A stretch of 64,000 bases of DNA from Bradyrhizobium guangdongense. Its GTDB lineage: Bacteria > Pseudomonadota > Alphaproteobacteria > Rhizobiales > Xanthobacteraceae. The translations under genes and the position numbers were made by a program. The notes under the pieces were generated by a model, which saw only the letters and a program-made list of their open reading frames with translations, ran no database searches and had not been told where the DNA came from. Numbering within the stretch: position 1 is the first letter of the stretch; every line of letters begins with the position of its first letter. Shown here piece after piece: positions 17,959-27,273 of this stretch. Location: positions 124,001 to 188,000 of the forward strand of contig NZ_CP030051.1 in assembly GCF_004114975.1 (NCBI RefSeq). The letters run 5' to 3'.

Positions 17959-18037
17959 GGCGGAGTGTGAATGCGCGCCCGCGACCACACGAACACTCAC
18001 CCTTGATTTCCCCACTCGTTCCCGCAAAGTCGCACGC

Positions 18038-18835
18038 ATGACAAACATGCCTTTCTTCACCCGCGACGGCGACACATTCCATCCGACGGAAGTCGCCAAC
18101 GGTCCCTGGGATCCGAAATCGCTGCACGGTCGTGTCATCGTCGGCCTGCTCGGCTTCGCCATCGAGGAGCGCCATTCCGGCCCCGAATTCGTGCCGGCGC
18201 GATTGACCGTCGACATGTTTCGGCTGCCGACGATCGACAAGCCGATTCACGTGACGACGCGGCTCGTGCGCGACGGCCTGCGCATTCGCGTGGTGGAGGC
18301 GGAGTTCCTCTCCGGCGGCGTCAGCATGGCGCGCGCTTCGTGCCAGCTGTTGCGCAAGACGCAGAATCCTGACGGCAATGTCTGGTCACCGCCGAATTGG
18401 GACGTGCCGAAACCGGCTGACATTCCGAAGCCCACCGACCCCAGGCTCGGCATGAACGGCAAATGGACGACGCGCCCCATCGTCGGCCATATGGGCTCGC
18501 TCGGCCCGCGCCGGCTGTGGATGAGCGAGGTGCGCGAGCTCGTTGCCGGCGCGCCGATGACGCCGTTCGTCCATGTCGCTGTTGGTGCCGACTTCGCGAG
18601 CCCTTTCGCCAATGCCGGCGACAAGGGGCTCGGCTACATCAACAGCGACGTGACGATCTATCTGCACCGTCTGCCGGTGACGAACTGGATCGGCTTCGAC
18701 GTGGTGAATCACCAGGCCACCGACGGCGTCGCGATCGGCGAATGCTGGCTCTACGACGAGCAGGGCCCGATCGGCATAGCCACAGTCGCCGCACTGGCGC
18801 AGCGCAGGCCGATGGCGAATCCATCGAAGCGGTAG
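18038..18835 (+). CDS. acyl-CoA thioesterase-like (double hotdog) protein
   Basis: A 265-residue protein with two hotdog halves, like TesB-type thioesterases. The first half has the helix region LHGRVIVGLLGFAIEE and strands RLTVDMFRLPT; the second half has NWIGFDVVNHQATDGVAIGECWLYDEQGPIG, the typical hotdog end. It probably hydrolyses acyl-CoA or an acyl conjugate. ATG at 18038 chosen; upstream in-frame sequence runs through an intergenic repeat. It converges on the SnoaL-like gene. Substrate unknown. Confidence 0.8.
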   Translation: MTNMPFFTRDGDTFHPTEVANGPWDPKSLHGRVIVGLLGFAIEERHSGPEFVPARLTVDMFRLPTIDKPIHVTTRLVRDGLRIRVVEAEFLSGGVSMARASCQLLRKTQNPDGNVWSPPNWDVPKPADIPKPTDPRLGMNGKWTTRPIVGHMGSLGPRRLWMSEVRELVAGAPMTPFVHVAVGADFASPFANAGDKGLGYINSDVTIYLHRLPVTNWIGFDVVNHQATDGVAIGECWLYDEQGPIGIATVAALAQRRPMANPSKR

Positions 18836-18840
18836 TTTTT

Positions 18841-18883
18841 CGTCATTCCGGGGCGCGCCATTTGGCGCGAGCCCGGAATGACG
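18841..18883. repeat. palindrome CGTCATTCCGGG...CCCGGAATGACG
   Basis: Inverted repeat with 11-12-base arms directly after the thioesterase stop, between convergent genes and preceded by a T-run (TTTTT). Copies occur at 47043-47084 and 55066-55103. It could terminate transcription from the left gene. Confidence 0.65.
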
Positions 18884-18884
18884 G

Positions 18885-19352
18885 CTAGGTGAGATGCCGC
18901 TTCATCTCGTCTCGCGCCTTCAGCTCCGCACCCTGCTTGGCGACGATCTTCGCGATCCTTTCAGGCGCGAATTTCAGATCGACGAACGCCGGCGCGGTGT
19001 TGGCGACCTCGTGGTAGCTGGCGATCTTGACGTCACGCAGCGTCATGATCGCCACGCCCTCGAACATCGCACGCGCACCGGCAGCTTCCGGCAAGGTCGA
19101 GCGATAGCTGAAGGTGTAGCGCGCATAGAGCGTGGTGCCGTCGGTGACGGGATCATGCATGTCCCAGCGGAAATCCGTCGCCGTGCGATAGAACCAGTCG
19201 TCGATCATGCCGGCGATGTTCTCGCGGCCTGCGAAGGCCCCGTAGAAGACATCGTGATAGACGCCGTCCTCGGTGAAGAGCTCGGCGAAGGCGCGGCCGT
19301 TGCGCTGCTCGACAGCGTCGCAGAAGGCGCGCAGCAGGGTGGTGGCGCTCAT
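18885..19352 (-). CDS. SnoaL/NTF2-like fold protein
   Basis: A 155-residue protein with the NTF2-like cone fold seen in SnoaL-type isomerases and many uncharacterised proteins: TTLLRAFCDAVEQRNGRAFAEL followed by FTEDGVYHD and WRWD-like strands (FRWDMHDPVTDG). The ATG at 19352 has GGGAGAA upstream; a longer frame passes through an intergenic repeat. No catalytic residues can be assigned. It could be a steroid- or polyketide-type cyclase relative or a binding protein. Confidence 0.75.
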   Translation of the reverse strand: MSATTLLRAFCDAVEQRNGRAFAELFTEDGVYHDVFYGAFAGRENIAGMIDDWFYRTATDFRWDMHDPVTDGTTLYARYTFSYRSTLPEAAGARAMFEGVAIMTLRDVKIASYHEVANTAPAFVDLKFAPERIAKIVAKQGAELKARDEMKRHLT

Positions 19353-19374
19353 TGGCTGTTCTCCCGGCTTCTTG

Positions 19375-19474
19375 GTCATGCCCCGCGGAAGCGGGGCATC
19401 CAGTACGACGCGACCTATCGATCGAACCACAACAGCCTCGGCGTACTGGATCGCCCGCCTTCGCGGGCGATGAC
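19375..19474. repeat. 100-bp palindromic intergenic repeat (second copy of the 17861 family)
   Basis: GTCATGCCCCGC...GCGGGGCATCC and GATCGCCCGCCTTCGCGGGCGATGAC form two adjacent hairpins, matching the design of 17861-17958. It sits between the SnoaL-like gene and the alpha/beta hydrolase gene. Confidence 0.6.
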
Positions 19475-19494
19475 ACCGAGTGGTTGGCAATACT

Positions 19495-20295
19495 TCACCC
19501 GATCTCCGCCACCGCCGCAAGAATGCGCGCGATGTCCTGCGGGCGGGACAGGCGGTGATCGCCGTCCTGGATCATGGTGAGCACGACATCATCGGCCGGC
19601 AAACGATGCGTCAGCGCGAAGGCGTGCTGCCACGGCACATCGGGATCCTGCGCGCCTTGCAGGATGCGGACGGGGCAACCGAGATCGATGGCGCTGCCGA
19701 GCACGAGATGATTGCGTCCCTCCTCGATCAGCCGGCGCGTGATCGGATAGGGCGTGCCGTCGCCATATTCGGATGGCCTGAGCCAAAAGCCCTTGGTCTC
19801 GATCTCCTTCTTCACCTCGGGCGAAAACTTCTTCCACATCAGCTCTTCGGTGAAGTCCGGCGCCGGCGCGATCAGCACGAGGCCCGCGAGCGATGCTTTC
19901 CCCGCACGCTTCTTGATCTCGCGCGCGAGCAGCAGCGCCATCCAGCCGCCCATGGAGGAGCCGATCAGCACTTGCGGACCGGTACAGAAGCGCTCGAACA
20001 CCGCCACGCTGTCCTCGAGCCAGCCCCCGATGGTTCCGTCGGCGAACTCGCCGCTGGATTCGCCGTGGCCGGAATAGTCGAACCGAACCACGGCACGGCC
20101 GTGCTCTGCGGCCCAGCCATCCAGCGCCACCGCCTTGCCGCCCTGCATGTCCGATTTGAAGCCGCCGAGCCAGACGAGACCGGGACCTTGGCCGGCCTCC
20201 TTTCCGGCGCGATGGCGCACCGCGATCCTGCGCGCTGACGGACCCTCGCCAACGTCGATGAAGTCGAGCACGGCATCGGGAATTGCTGCGGTCAT
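19495..20295 (-). CDS. alpha/beta hydrolase
   Basis: Soluble 266-residue hydrolase of the alpha/beta fold. The nucleophile elbow is GSSMGGW, the oxyanion-hole stretch is WLGGFKSDMQGGK, the acid region is GAQDPDVPW and the catalytic His is probably in DGDHRLS. The strand FDYSGHGESSG is typical of carboxylesterases related to the human ABHD10/palmitoyl-thioesterase group. ATG at 20295 chosen, since upstream codons look non-coding. Divergent from infC. Physiological substrate not inferable. Confidence 0.85.
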   Translation of the reverse strand: MTAAIPDAVLDFIDVGEGPSARRIAVRHRAGKEAGQGPGLVWLGGFKSDMQGGKAVALDGWAAEHGRAVVRFDYSGHGESSGEFADGTIGGWLEDSVAVFERFCTGPQVLIGSSMGGWMALLLAREIKKRAGKASLAGLVLIAPAPDFTEELMWKKFSPEVKKEIETKGFWLRPSEYGDGTPYPITRRLIEEGRNHLVLGSAIDLGCPVRILQGAQDPDVPWQHAFALTHRLPADDVVLTMIQDGDHRLSRPQDIARILAAVAEIG

Positions 20296-20558
20296 GGAAC
20301 GTTTACTCTGGCTGTGGGGTTTGAGGGCTTGAGAGCACATTGGGATACGTCCCGCAGGGCAACCCTATCTTGGTATTGACCCTTTGGGACGCTTGCGGAA
20401 CAGGGGCAAGGTGTCTATGTCGAGCACCGTGCCGATAGGCGTGGCCAAAATGCCTCGCATTTGAAGGTTTTTCGCTCCTCGCAGGGGCGACTTGCTTGCC
20501 GGCATCAGCATCTTCCTTCAAAATAGCCGCTTCCTTTCACAACTTTGGAGAACCACCC

Positions 20559-21098
20559 ATTCGCCGTCCCAATAGAGCCCCGGCCCCTGCCGCCAAAGAC
20601 GGGCCGCGCATCAATGATGATATTCGCAATGCGCAGATCCAGCTGATCGACGCTGCCGGTGAGAACAAAGGCACCGTCGAGACCATGCTTGCCATCAAGA
20701 TGGCCCAGGAAGCCGGCATGGATCTGGTCGAGATCTCACCAAATGTCAGCCCTCCCGTCTGCAAGATCATGGACTACGGGAAGTATAAGTATTCCGCCCA
20801 GAAGAAGGCCGCGGAAGCCCGCAAGCGTCAGAAGACGGTCGAGATCAAGGAGATCAAGCTCCGCCCGATGATCGACGATCACGATTATGACGTGAAGATG
20901 CGCGCGATGCTGCGGTTCTTCGAGGAGGGCGACAAGGTCAAGATCACCTTGCGCTATCGCGGCCGCGAAATGGCGCACCAGGAGATCGGCACCAAGTTGC
21001 TGGACAAGATCAAGACCGACGTCGCCGAACTCGCCAAGGTCGAGCAGGACGCCCGGTTCGAGGGCCGCCAGGTCGTGATGGTATTGGCGCCGCGCTGA
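20559..21098 (+). CDS. infC: translation initiation factor IF-3, ATT start
   Basis: Binds the 30S subunit and enforces start-codon selection. The 179-residue protein has both IF-3 domains: N-terminal [14 protein letters not shown]...[14 protein letters not shown], then the linker with [15 protein letters not shown], then the C-terminal domain with [26 protein letters not shown]. The frame has no ATG or GTG at the right place. Homologues begin RRPNRAP, which here follows ATT at 20559 with GGAG upstream. An ATT start is the known self-regulating start of infC. Downstream genes rpmI, rplT and pheS complete the usual cluster. Confidence 0.95.
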   Translation: MRRPNRAPAPAAKDGPRINDDIRNAQIQLIDAAGENKGTVETMLAIKMAQEAGMDLVEISPNVSPPVCKIMDYGKYKYSAQKKAAEARKRQKTVEIKEIKLRPMIDDHDYDVKMRAMLRFFEEGDKVKITLRYRGREMAHQEIGTKLLDKIKTDVAELAKVEQDARFEGRQVVMVLAPR

Positions 21099-21126
21099 GC
21101 GCAGCTGTTCAGGACTTGAGAATTCA

Positions 21127-21164
21127 ACGGCCCGTCCGGATCATCCGGCGGGCCGTTTTGTTTT
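21127..21164 (+). terminator. Rho-independent terminator after infC
   Basis: ACGGCCCG and CGGGCCGT form a perfect 8-bp stem extended by an inner TCCGGATCATCCGG hairpin, followed by TTTTGTTTT. It begins 28 bases after the infC stop. It implies that rpmI and rplT have their own promoter rather than depending on infC read-through. Confidence 0.85.
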
Positions 21165-21298
21165 CACCTCTCCCGCTTGCGGGAGAGGTCGACACGCGAA
21201 GCGTGGCGGGTGAGGGCCTTTTCCTCTGGGGTTGTCCCGTTGCGAAGAGAACCCTCTCCCCGACCCTCCCCCCAAGTCGGGGGAGGGAGCGCACCGGG
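21165..21298. repeat. composite palindromic repeat, subfamily A (copy 1)
   Basis: About 134 bp made of a left hairpin (CACCTCTCCCGCTTGCGGGAGAGG), a GTCGACACGCGAAGCGTGGCGGG segment split by spacer, and a right hairpin (CCCTCCCCCCAAGTCGGGGGAGGG) ending AGCGCACC. The same order of parts recurs at 48742-48870. It lies between the infC terminator and the secreted hypothetical gene. Confidence 0.7.
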
Positions 21299-21307
21299 CT
21301 TTCTCGG

Positions 21308-21706
21308 CTACGTTCGTGTCGCCTGCCAGGTGCCGCTGCATTGATCGCCGGAGATGACGCCCCTCCAGGAACCGGCACCCGCTGCGCCGCCGAGCCGGCC
21401 GCCGCCGCTGGCGTGGGAGGCGCCGACCGACACCTGCACCGCGACAGCGCCACCGCGATTGACCTTGCCCGAGACCCGGCCGCCGCCGGCGGACGACACC
21501 CGGCTGCCTGTGACGGTGAAGGGAACGCTGTAGCCCGAGCTGCAATTCCCGCGCGTGGTGGCGAAGGTGACATTCCAGACGCCGTCATAGCCGCCGATGC
21601 GGGCATCGGCGGTCGAGGGGACAGCGATCGCGGCAAGCACGGCGAACAGCGCAAGGTGGCGCGGACGGGTCAAACCAGACAAAATCGATTGGGAAAAATG
21701 GACCAT
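21308..21706 (-). CDS. secreted hypothetical protein
   Basis: A 132-residue protein with a clear signal peptide (basic start, hydrophobic core LALFAVLAAIAVPSTADA, cleavage after ADA). The mature part begins RIGGYDGVWNVTF and is Gly/Ser/Val-rich, ending with a SWRGVISGDQCSGTW segment that holds one of two cysteines. It resembles small periplasmic beta-proteins common in Bradyrhizobium, function unknown. The ATG at 21706 follows a GGA-rich stretch. It is inserted between infC and rpmI on the opposite strand. Confidence 0.7.
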   Translation of the reverse strand: MVHFSQSILSGLTRPRHLALFAVLAAIAVPSTADARIGGYDGVWNVTFATTRGNCSSGYSVPFTVTGSRVSSAGGGRVSGKVNRGGAVAVQVSVGASHASGGGRLGGAAGAGSWRGVISGDQCSGTWQATRT

Positions 21707-21980
21707 TTTGGTCCTGCTCCGGACGGGACGGCGTGAACGATGAGGTGGCAACTCCCAATAGTCGGCGAGCGGGTTCCAGCGGTTCATCGTTGCCTTCCGG
21801 CCCGTTCTCTGTCATAAGCCCGGCCTTCATCGCCCGGCTGATTAAGGGCTGCCGTGGCGGTGTTTCGTGCGGGTTTTCGCGCTTGTTCGCAAAACCTGAG
21901 CACAATCAACGCTCTAACGAGCATTTTTGACGGCCATGCCGCCTTCGCGGGCGGAGTTCTGTGGCCATGAGGAGAGCCAA

Positions 21981-22181
21981 ATGCCCAAGCTGAAGACCAA
22001 ATCGGGCGCTAAAAAGCGCTTCAAGGTGACTGCCACCGGCAAAGTGATGTTCGCCCATCGCGGCAAGCGTCACGGCATGATCAAGCGAACGAAGAAGCAG
22101 ATCCGTCAGCTGCGCGGTACCGCGGTGCTGTTCAAGACCGACGGCGACAACGTCAAGAAATACTTCTTGCCGAACGCCTGA
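21981..22181 (+). CDS. rpmI: 50S ribosomal protein L35
   Basis: A 66-residue, strongly basic large-subunit protein beginning [17 protein letters not shown] and ending KKYFLPNA, both typical of bL35. GGAGAG lies seven bases before the ATG at 21981. rplT follows after 82 bases. In enterobacteria L20 represses this pair; no such control structure could be confirmed here by eye. Confidence 0.97.
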   Translation: MPKLKTKSGAKKRFKVTATGKVMFAHRGKRHGMIKRTKKQIRQLRGTAVLFKTDGDNVKKYFLPNA

Positions 22182-22263
22182 TCGCGTTCACGATCATTGC
22201 CATCTCCGCCGCGCCATCCGCGGCGATCCGAAACCCTAAGTCATCTTTCGAAGGATTTTTGTC

Positions 22264-22623
22264 ATGTCTCGCGTCAAACGCGGTGTGACCGCCCACGCCA
22301 AGCACAAGAAAGTCTACAAGGCCGCCAAGGGCTTCTACGGCCGCCGCAAGAACACCATCCGCGCCGCCAAGCCGGCCGTGGAGAAGGCCCAGCAATACGC
22401 CTTCCGCGACCGCAAGCGTAAGAAGCGCACCTTCCGGGCACTCTGGATTCAGCGCATCAACGCGGCCGTCCGTCCGTTCGGCCTGACCTACAGCCGATTT
22501 ATCGACGGCATGGCCAAGTCCGGCATCACCGTGGACCGCAAGGTGCTGTCGGATCTCGCGATCAGTGAGCCCGCGGCGTTCCAGGCGATTGCCGAGAAGG
22601 CCAAAGCCGCCCTCGCAGCCTAA
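22264..22623 (+). CDS. rplT: 50S ribosomal protein L20
   Basis: A 119-residue basic protein that binds 23S rRNA early in assembly. The hallmark N-terminus [20 protein letters not shown] and the central segment [23 protein letters not shown] are intact, with normal length. AAGGA precedes the ATG. It follows rpmI and is followed by a convergent gene, so the rpmI-rplT unit ends here. Confidence 0.97.
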   Translation: MSRVKRGVTAHAKHKKVYKAAKGFYGRRKNTIRAAKPAVEKAQQYAFRDRKRKKRTFRALWIQRINAAVRPFGLTYSRFIDGMAKSGITVDRKVLSDLAISEPAAFQAIAEKAKAALAA

Positions 22624-22631
22624 GGCCAGCG

Positions 22632-23030
22632 CTAGCGGGCCTTCAGCGCGCGCTCGGAGTAACGCTGGGCGACCTCCGCCCGGCAGAATGCCGTGAACGA
22701 GAGATACATGGTGCCGGACTTGTTCCGGTACTTGATGTCGCACGCGTGCATCTCGCGCTTGTAGGCTTGGTTCTGCGACGCGTTGAGGCCGGGCTTGAAG
22801 TCGGCTTCGCATTTCTTTTCGACGGCGGCGCCGAGCTCGACGTCACCGCTCGCGGTCAACTCGCAATCCTTGAAGACCTTCATCGCGCTTTCGCAGCTCT
22901 TCTGGCTGCTGATGGTGTCCGCGACCTCGTCCAGCGTCATGGATTTGTCCATGCAGACCATGGCACGCGCCGGAGTGCCGGCCACCGACAGACCAACGGC
23001 CAGGACGGCCAGACAGCATTTCGAAAGCAT
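22632..23030 (-). CDS. secreted cysteine-containing hypothetical protein
   Basis: A 132-residue protein with a signal peptide (MLSKCCLAVLAVGLSVAGTPARA) and a mature region with six cysteines, likely forming disulfides in the periplasm (VCMDKS, KSCESAM, KDCEL, KKCEADF, HACDIKY, AFCRAEV). The ATG at 23030 has GGAGA upstream. It is wedged between rplT and pheS on the opposite strand, starting about 150 bases from the pheS start. No family recognised. Confidence 0.7.
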   Translation of the reverse strand: MLSKCCLAVLAVGLSVAGTPARAMVCMDKSMTLDEVADTISSQKSCESAMKVFKDCELTASGDVELGAAVEKKCEADFKPGLNASQNQAYKREMHACDIKYRNKSGTMYLSFTAFCRAEVAQRYSERALKAR

Positions 23031-23181
23031 CGCAAGGGTCTCCTCGTATCCTGTCTTGGTGCCGGGCCCCCGCGCGAGGTTCAATCCAGCCGCTCAGAGG
23101 CTCAAATGACCGGCTTTTTGCTTGACGTTACGCCCTTCCGGCGGCGACAACCCAGCCGAATTTGGAGCTAAGGATTTGACT

Positions 23182-24264
23182 GTGTCCGACCTCGCAACGC
23201 TCGAAACATCCATCCTCGACCAGATCGCCGCCGCCGGCGATGAAGCCGCGCTCGAAGCGGTGCGCGTCGCTGCCCTCGGCAAGAAGGGCTCGATCTCGGC
23301 GCTGCTGGCCACGCTCGGCAAGATGTCGCCCGACGAACGCAAGACACAGGGCGCGGCAATCAACCAGGCCAAGGACAAGGTGACCGGGGCGCTCGCCGCT
23401 CGCCGCGACGTGCTGAAGTCCGCGGCGCTCGATGCGCGGCTCGCGTCCGAGACCGTCGACGTCACCCTGCCGCTGCGCGATGCGCAGGCCGAAGCCGGCC
23501 GCATCCATCCGCTCAGCCAGGTCTGGGACGAGCTGACCACGATCTTCGCCGACATGGGATTCTCGGTCGCCGAAGGCCCCGATATCGAGACCGACGATTA
23601 CAACTTCACCAAGCTGAACTTCCCGGAAGGTCATCCGGCGCGCGAGATGCACGACACGTTCTTCTTCCATCCGAAAGAGGACGGCTCGCGCATGCTGCTG
23701 CGGACCCACACCTCGCCGGTGCAGGTGCGCACCATGCTCAGCCAGAAGCCGCCGATCCGCGTGATCTGCCCGGGCCGCACCTACCGCATCGATTCGGATG
23801 CGACCCACACACCGCAATTCCACCAGGTCGAAGGGCTGGTGATCGACAAGCATTCGCATCTCGGCCACCTCAAATGGATCCTGCACGAGTTCTGCAAGGC
23901 GTTCTTCGAGGTCGACCACATCAACATGCGCTTCCGTCCGTCCTTCTTCCCGTTCACCGAGCCGTCGCTGGAAGTCGACATCCAGTGCCGCCGCGACAAG
24001 GGCGAGATCCGCTTCGGCGAAGGCGAGGACTGGCTGGAGATATTGGGCTGCGGCATGGTGCACCCGAACGTGCTGCGCGCCTGCGGCATCGATCCCGACG
24101 AGTACCAGGGTTTTGCCTGGGGCATGGGCATCGACCGCATCGCCATGCTGAAATACGGCATTGCCGACCTGCGCCAGCTGTTCGACAGCGACGTCCGCTG
24201 GCTGAGCCATTACGGCTTCAAGCCGCTCGAGGTGCCGACGCTGGCCGGAGGGCTGAGCGCGTGA
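23182..24264 (+). CDS. pheS: phenylalanine--tRNA ligase alpha subunit
   Basis: Catalytic subunit of the alpha2-beta2 PheRS, which charges tRNA-Phe. The 360-residue protein has an N-terminal coiled coil (about 1-85) and a class II core: motif 1 region [19 protein letters not shown], motif 2 around [12 protein letters not shown]...[19 protein letters not shown], and motif 3 [15 protein letters not shown] chose the GTG at 23182 because AAGGA lies seven bases upstream. pheT should follow directly but is displaced by a DUF559 gene with inverted-repeat flanks. Confidence 0.96.
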   Translation: MSDLATLETSILDQIAAAGDEAALEAVRVAALGKKGSISALLATLGKMSPDERKTQGAAINQAKDKVTGALAARRDVLKSAALDARLASETVDVTLPLRDAQAEAGRIHPLSQVWDELTTIFADMGFSVAEGPDIETDDYNFTKLNFPEGHPAREMHDTFFFHPKEDGSRMLLRTHTSPVQVRTMLSQKPPIRVICPGRTYRIDSDATHTPQFHQVEGLVIDKHSHLGHLKWILHEFCKAFFEVDHINMRFRPSFFPFTEPSLEVDIQCRRDKGEIRFGEGEDWLEILGCGMVHPNVLRACGIDPDEYQGFAWGMGIDRIAMLKYGIADLRQLFDSDVRWLSHYGFKPLEVPTLAGGLSA

Positions 24265-24302
24265 TGAGTTGCGCTGGCGGCATCTCTGCAAAGACTCTCT
24301 CC

Positions 24303-24342
24303 GTTCCCTCCCCCCTTGTGGGGGAGGGTCAGGGAGGGGGGT
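24303..24342. repeat. left arm of 40-bp inverted repeat flanking the DUF559 gene
   Basis: Forty bases pair with 24722-24761 in inverted orientation with a single mismatch (39/40). The arm itself contains a small hairpin around CTTGTGGGGGAGGG and resembles the right arm of the composite repeats at 21165-21298 and 48742-48870. Confidence 0.85.
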
Positions 24343-24350
24343 AGCCGCGG

Positions 24351-24815
24351 ATGCCGCACGCAGTTGTGAGCGAACGTCAGCGCAGCCGGGCGAGGCAACT
24401 TCGCCGGACGATGACGCGCGCTGAAACACTGCTGTGGCGCTATCTGAAAGCCAATCGAATCGACGGTCTTGGCATCCGTCGCCAAACACCGATCGGAAAC
24501 TACGTTGTCGACTTCGTCTGCTTTTCCTCGAAGCTCATTATCGAGCTTGATGGCGAGTCGCACGACTTTGAAGAGCGACAAAAGGCAGATCAGCGCCGCG
24601 ACGCATTCTTTGCCGCCGAGGGTTTTCACGTACTGCCTTTCACCAATGAGCAGGTGATGTCGAACCTCGAGGGAGTTGTTGAAGCGATCCGCCAAGCCGC
24701 TTCCGCCGCGGCCCGCGGCTCACCCCCCTCCCTGGCCCTCCCCCACAAGGGGGGAGGGAACGCTGACACCGACCAAAGCAACTCAACCGACAAGAGCCGA
24801 GGCAGACAGCCATGA
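24351..24815 (+). CDS. DUF559 endonuclease-domain protein, inserted between pheS and pheT
   Basis: Small Vsr/PD-(D/E)xK-like nuclease family (DUF559). The core is visible: [20 protein letters not shown], then D54 in NYVVDFVC, then E65-L-D67-G in [11 protein letters not shown] and a C-terminal segment [17 protein letters not shown]. At 154 residues it is about 30 longer than the usual domain because translation runs on through the right inverted-repeat arm (residues about 124-137). The stop overlaps the pheT start as ATGA, preserving coupling. Its position inside pheST and its 40-bp inverted flanks suggest an acquired mobile module. Nuclease activity is unproven. Confidence 0.85.
   Translation: MPHAVVSERQRSRARQLRRTMTRAETLLWRYLKANRIDGLGIRRQTPIGNYVVDFVCFSSKLIIELDGESHDFEERQKADQRRDAFFAAEGFHVLPFTNEQVMSNLEGVVEAIRQAASAAARGSPPSLALPHKGGGNADTDQSNSTDKSRGRQP
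24722..24761. repeat. right arm of 40-bp inverted repeat flanking the DUF559 gene
   Basis: Reverse complement of 24303-24342 with one mismatch. It is translated as the Pro/Gly-rich tail of the DUF559 protein and ends 50 bases before the pheT start. Confidence 0.85.
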
Positions 24816-27220
24816 AATTCACCCTCTCCTGGCTGAAGGACCATCTCGACACCGACGAGCCGCTGGAAAAGCTCGCCGACAAGCTCACCATGATCGGGCT
24901 CGAGGTCGAGAACATCGAGGACAAGGCGAAGGCGCTCAAGCCCTTCACCATTGCGAAGGTGATCTCGGCCGAGCAGCATCCGAATGCGGATCGCCTGCGT
25001 GTCTGCATGGTCGAGACCGGCAACGGGGCTGCGCCGGTGCAGGTCGTGTGCGGGGCGCCGAATGCGCGCGCCGGGCTGGTCAGCGTGTTCTCGCCACCCG
25101 GCACCTACATTCCCGGCAAGGACATCACGCTCGGCATCGGCACGATCCGCGGCGTCGAGAGCCGCGGCATGCTGTGCTCGGCGGCCGAATTGCAGATCTC
25201 CAACGATCATGACGGCATCATGGAATTGCCGGCGGACGCGCCCGTCGGCGCTGGTTACGCCGAATGGGCCGGGCTCGGCGATCCCGTGATCGAGATCAAT
25301 CTGACGCCGAACCGGCAGGACTGCACCGGCGTGCACGGCATCGCGCGCGATCTTGCCGCGGCCGACATGGGCAAGTTCAGGGATCCCGGCATCAAGCCGA
25401 TCAAGGGCGAATTCCCCTGCCCCGTGAAGGTCACGGTCGAGGACGCCACGCTGTGTCCGGGCTTCGCGCTGCGCCTCGTGCGCGGCGTCAAGAATGGTCC
25501 GTCGCCGGAATGGCTGCAGAAGCGGCTGAGCGCGATCGGCCTGCGCCCGATCAATGCGCTGGTCGACATCACCAACTTCATGACCTACGACCGCGCGCGC
25601 CCGCTGCACGTGTTCGACGCCAAGAAGGTGAAGGGCAATCTGGTCGTGCGCCGCGGCCGCGAGGGCGAGAGCCTGCTCGCGCTCGATGGCCGCACCTACA
25701 ATCTCGATCCCTCGATCTGCGTCATCGCCGACGAGCACGGCGTCGAATCGCTCGCCGGCATCATGGGCGGCGAAGCCTCGGGCTGCGACGAGAACACGAC
25801 CGACGTGCTGATCGAATCGGCGCTGTGGAACGAGATCAACATCGCCCAGACCGGCCGCAAGCTCGGCATCAATTCGGACGCACGCTATCGGTTCGAGCGC
25901 GGCGTCGATCCGGCCTTCATGGTACCGGGGCTGGAGCTCGCCACCAGGCTGGTGATGGAGATGTGCGGCGGCACGCCGTCGGAGAACGTCGTGGTCGGCA
26001 AGGCCTTCGGCGACGACCGCCTGATCGAATTCCCGGTGACCGAGGTGAAGCGTCTCTCCGGCATCGAGGTGCCGATGCCTGAGATGAAGCGCATCCTCAC
26101 CCATCTCGGCTTCATGATGGCCGGTCCCGGTCCCGTCGTGAAGGTCGCGGTGCCCTCCTGGCGCTCCGACGTGCATGGCAAGGCCGACATCGTCGAGGAG
26201 GTCGTGCGGATCTACGGCGTCGACAAGGTGCCGATGACGCCGTTCGAACGCGGCGAGGATGCGCGCAAACCGGTGCTGACGCCGCTGCAACTTCGGACCC
26301 GCCGGGCCCGGCGCGCGCTCGCGAGCCGCGGCATGACCGAAGCGGTGACCTGGTCGTTCATCACCAACTCTGCAGCAAAGCTGTTCGGCGGCGGCCAGCG
26401 CGAGCTCGAAGTGGCCAACCCGATCGCCGCCGATCTCTCCGACATGCGGCCGAGCCTGTTGCCGGGCCTGGTCGCGGCCGCCCAGGCCAATGCCGATCGC
26501 GGCTATGGCGATGTCGCGCTGTTCGAGGTCGGGCAGGTGTTCCGGGGCGATCGCCCGCAGGACCAGTTCATGGCCGCGAGCGGCGTGCGTCGCGGGCTTG
26601 CCTCGTCGGAAGGCGTGGGACGGCACTGGTCCGGCTCGGATCAGGCCGACGTGTTCGACGCCAAGGCCGACGCGCTCGCGGTGTTGGCTGCCGCCGGCGC
26701 GCCGATGCAGGCGCTGCAGATCGTCGCCGGCGGTCCCGCCTGGCTGCATCCCGGCCGCTCCGGCACGATCCAGATCGGGCCACAGAACGTGCTCGGCACT
26801 TTCGGCGAGATGCATCCGCGTGCGCTGGAGGCGCTCGGCGCCGACGGCCCGCTCGTCGTGTTCGAGGTGACGCTCGACCGCATCCCCGAGGCGAAGAAGA
26901 AGCCCACCCGCGCCAAACCGCTGATCGAGCTCTCGGCGTTCCAGCCCGTCTCGCGCGACTTCGCCTTCATCGTCGATCGTGCCGTGAAGGCGGCAGACAT
27001 CGTGCGCGCGGCGCAGAGCGTCGACAAGAAGCTGATCACTGGCGTTATTGTGTTCGACGTCTACGAGGGCAAGGGCATCGACGACGGCAAGAAGTCGATC
27101 GCAGTCGCGGTGACGCTGCAGCCGCGCGAGAAGACGCTGACCGATCAGGAGATCGACGCCGTCGCCGCGAAGATCGTGGCTGAGGTCGCGAAGAAGACCG
27201 GCGGCACGCTGCGGGGATGA
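24812..27220 (+). CDS. pheT: phenylalanine--tRNA ligase beta subunit
   Basis: Non-catalytic editing and tRNA-binding subunit of PheRS. At 802 residues it is full length with the expected domains: N-terminal EMAP-like tRNA-binding domain ([26 protein letters not shown]), the B3/B4 editing region ([21 protein letters not shown]), B5 ([16 protein letters not shown]), a catalytic-like core and a C-terminal anticodon-binding FDX-ACB domain ([22 protein letters not shown]). It starts in a four-base overlap with the upstream DUF559 gene instead of the usual pheS. Confidence 0.96.
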   Translation: MKFTLSWLKDHLDTDEPLEKLADKLTMIGLEVENIEDKAKALKPFTIAKVISAEQHPNADRLRVCMVETGNGAAPVQVVCGAPNARAGLVSVFSPPGTYIPGKDITLGIGTIRGVESRGMLCSAAELQISNDHDGIMELPADAPVGAGYAEWAGLGDPVIEINLTPNRQDCTGVHGIARDLAAADMGKFRDPGIKPIKGEFPCPVKVTVEDATLCPGFALRLVRGVKNGPSPEWLQKRLSAIGLRPINALVDITNFMTYDRARPLHVFDAKKVKGNLVVRRGREGESLLALDGRTYNLDPSICVIADEHGVESLAGIMGGEASGCDENTTDVLIESALWNEINIAQTGRKLGINSDARYRFERGVDPAFMVPGLELATRLVMEMCGGTPSENVVVGKAFGDDRLIEFPVTEVKRLSGIEVPMPEMKRILTHLGFMMAGPGPVVKVAVPSWRSDVHGKADIVEEVVRIYGVDKVPMTPFERGEDARKPVLTPLQLRTRRARRALASRGMTEAVTWSFITNSAAKLFGGGQRELEVANPIAADLSDMRPSLLPGLVAAAQANADRGYGDVALFEVGQVFRGDRPQDQFMAASGVRRGLASSEGVGRHWSGSDQADVFDAKADALAVLAAAGAPMQALQIVAGGPAWLHPGRSGTIQIGPQNVLGTFGEMHPRALEALGADGPLVVFEVTLDRIPEAKKKPTRAKPLIELSAFQPVSRDFAFIVDRAVKAADIVRAAQSVDKKLITGVIVFDVYEGKGIDDGKKSIAVAVTLQPREKTLTDQEIDAVAAKIVAEVAKKTGGTLRG

Positions 27221-27273
27221 TGCCGAAAAGTGGGACGCGGTTTTCGGACAACATCATGCTCCAGAAGTAAAGC

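Noticed and set aside
24351..24815. DUF559 gene as an essential component of PheRS
   Set aside because: PheRS needs only PheS and PheT, both intact; the DUF559 core and inverted flanks point to insertion instead.
24626..26815. Long open frame (about 730 codons) antisense to pheT
   Set aside because: Composition is His/Arg/Ala/Asp-rich with no recognisable motif, and it fully opposes a clear pheT.
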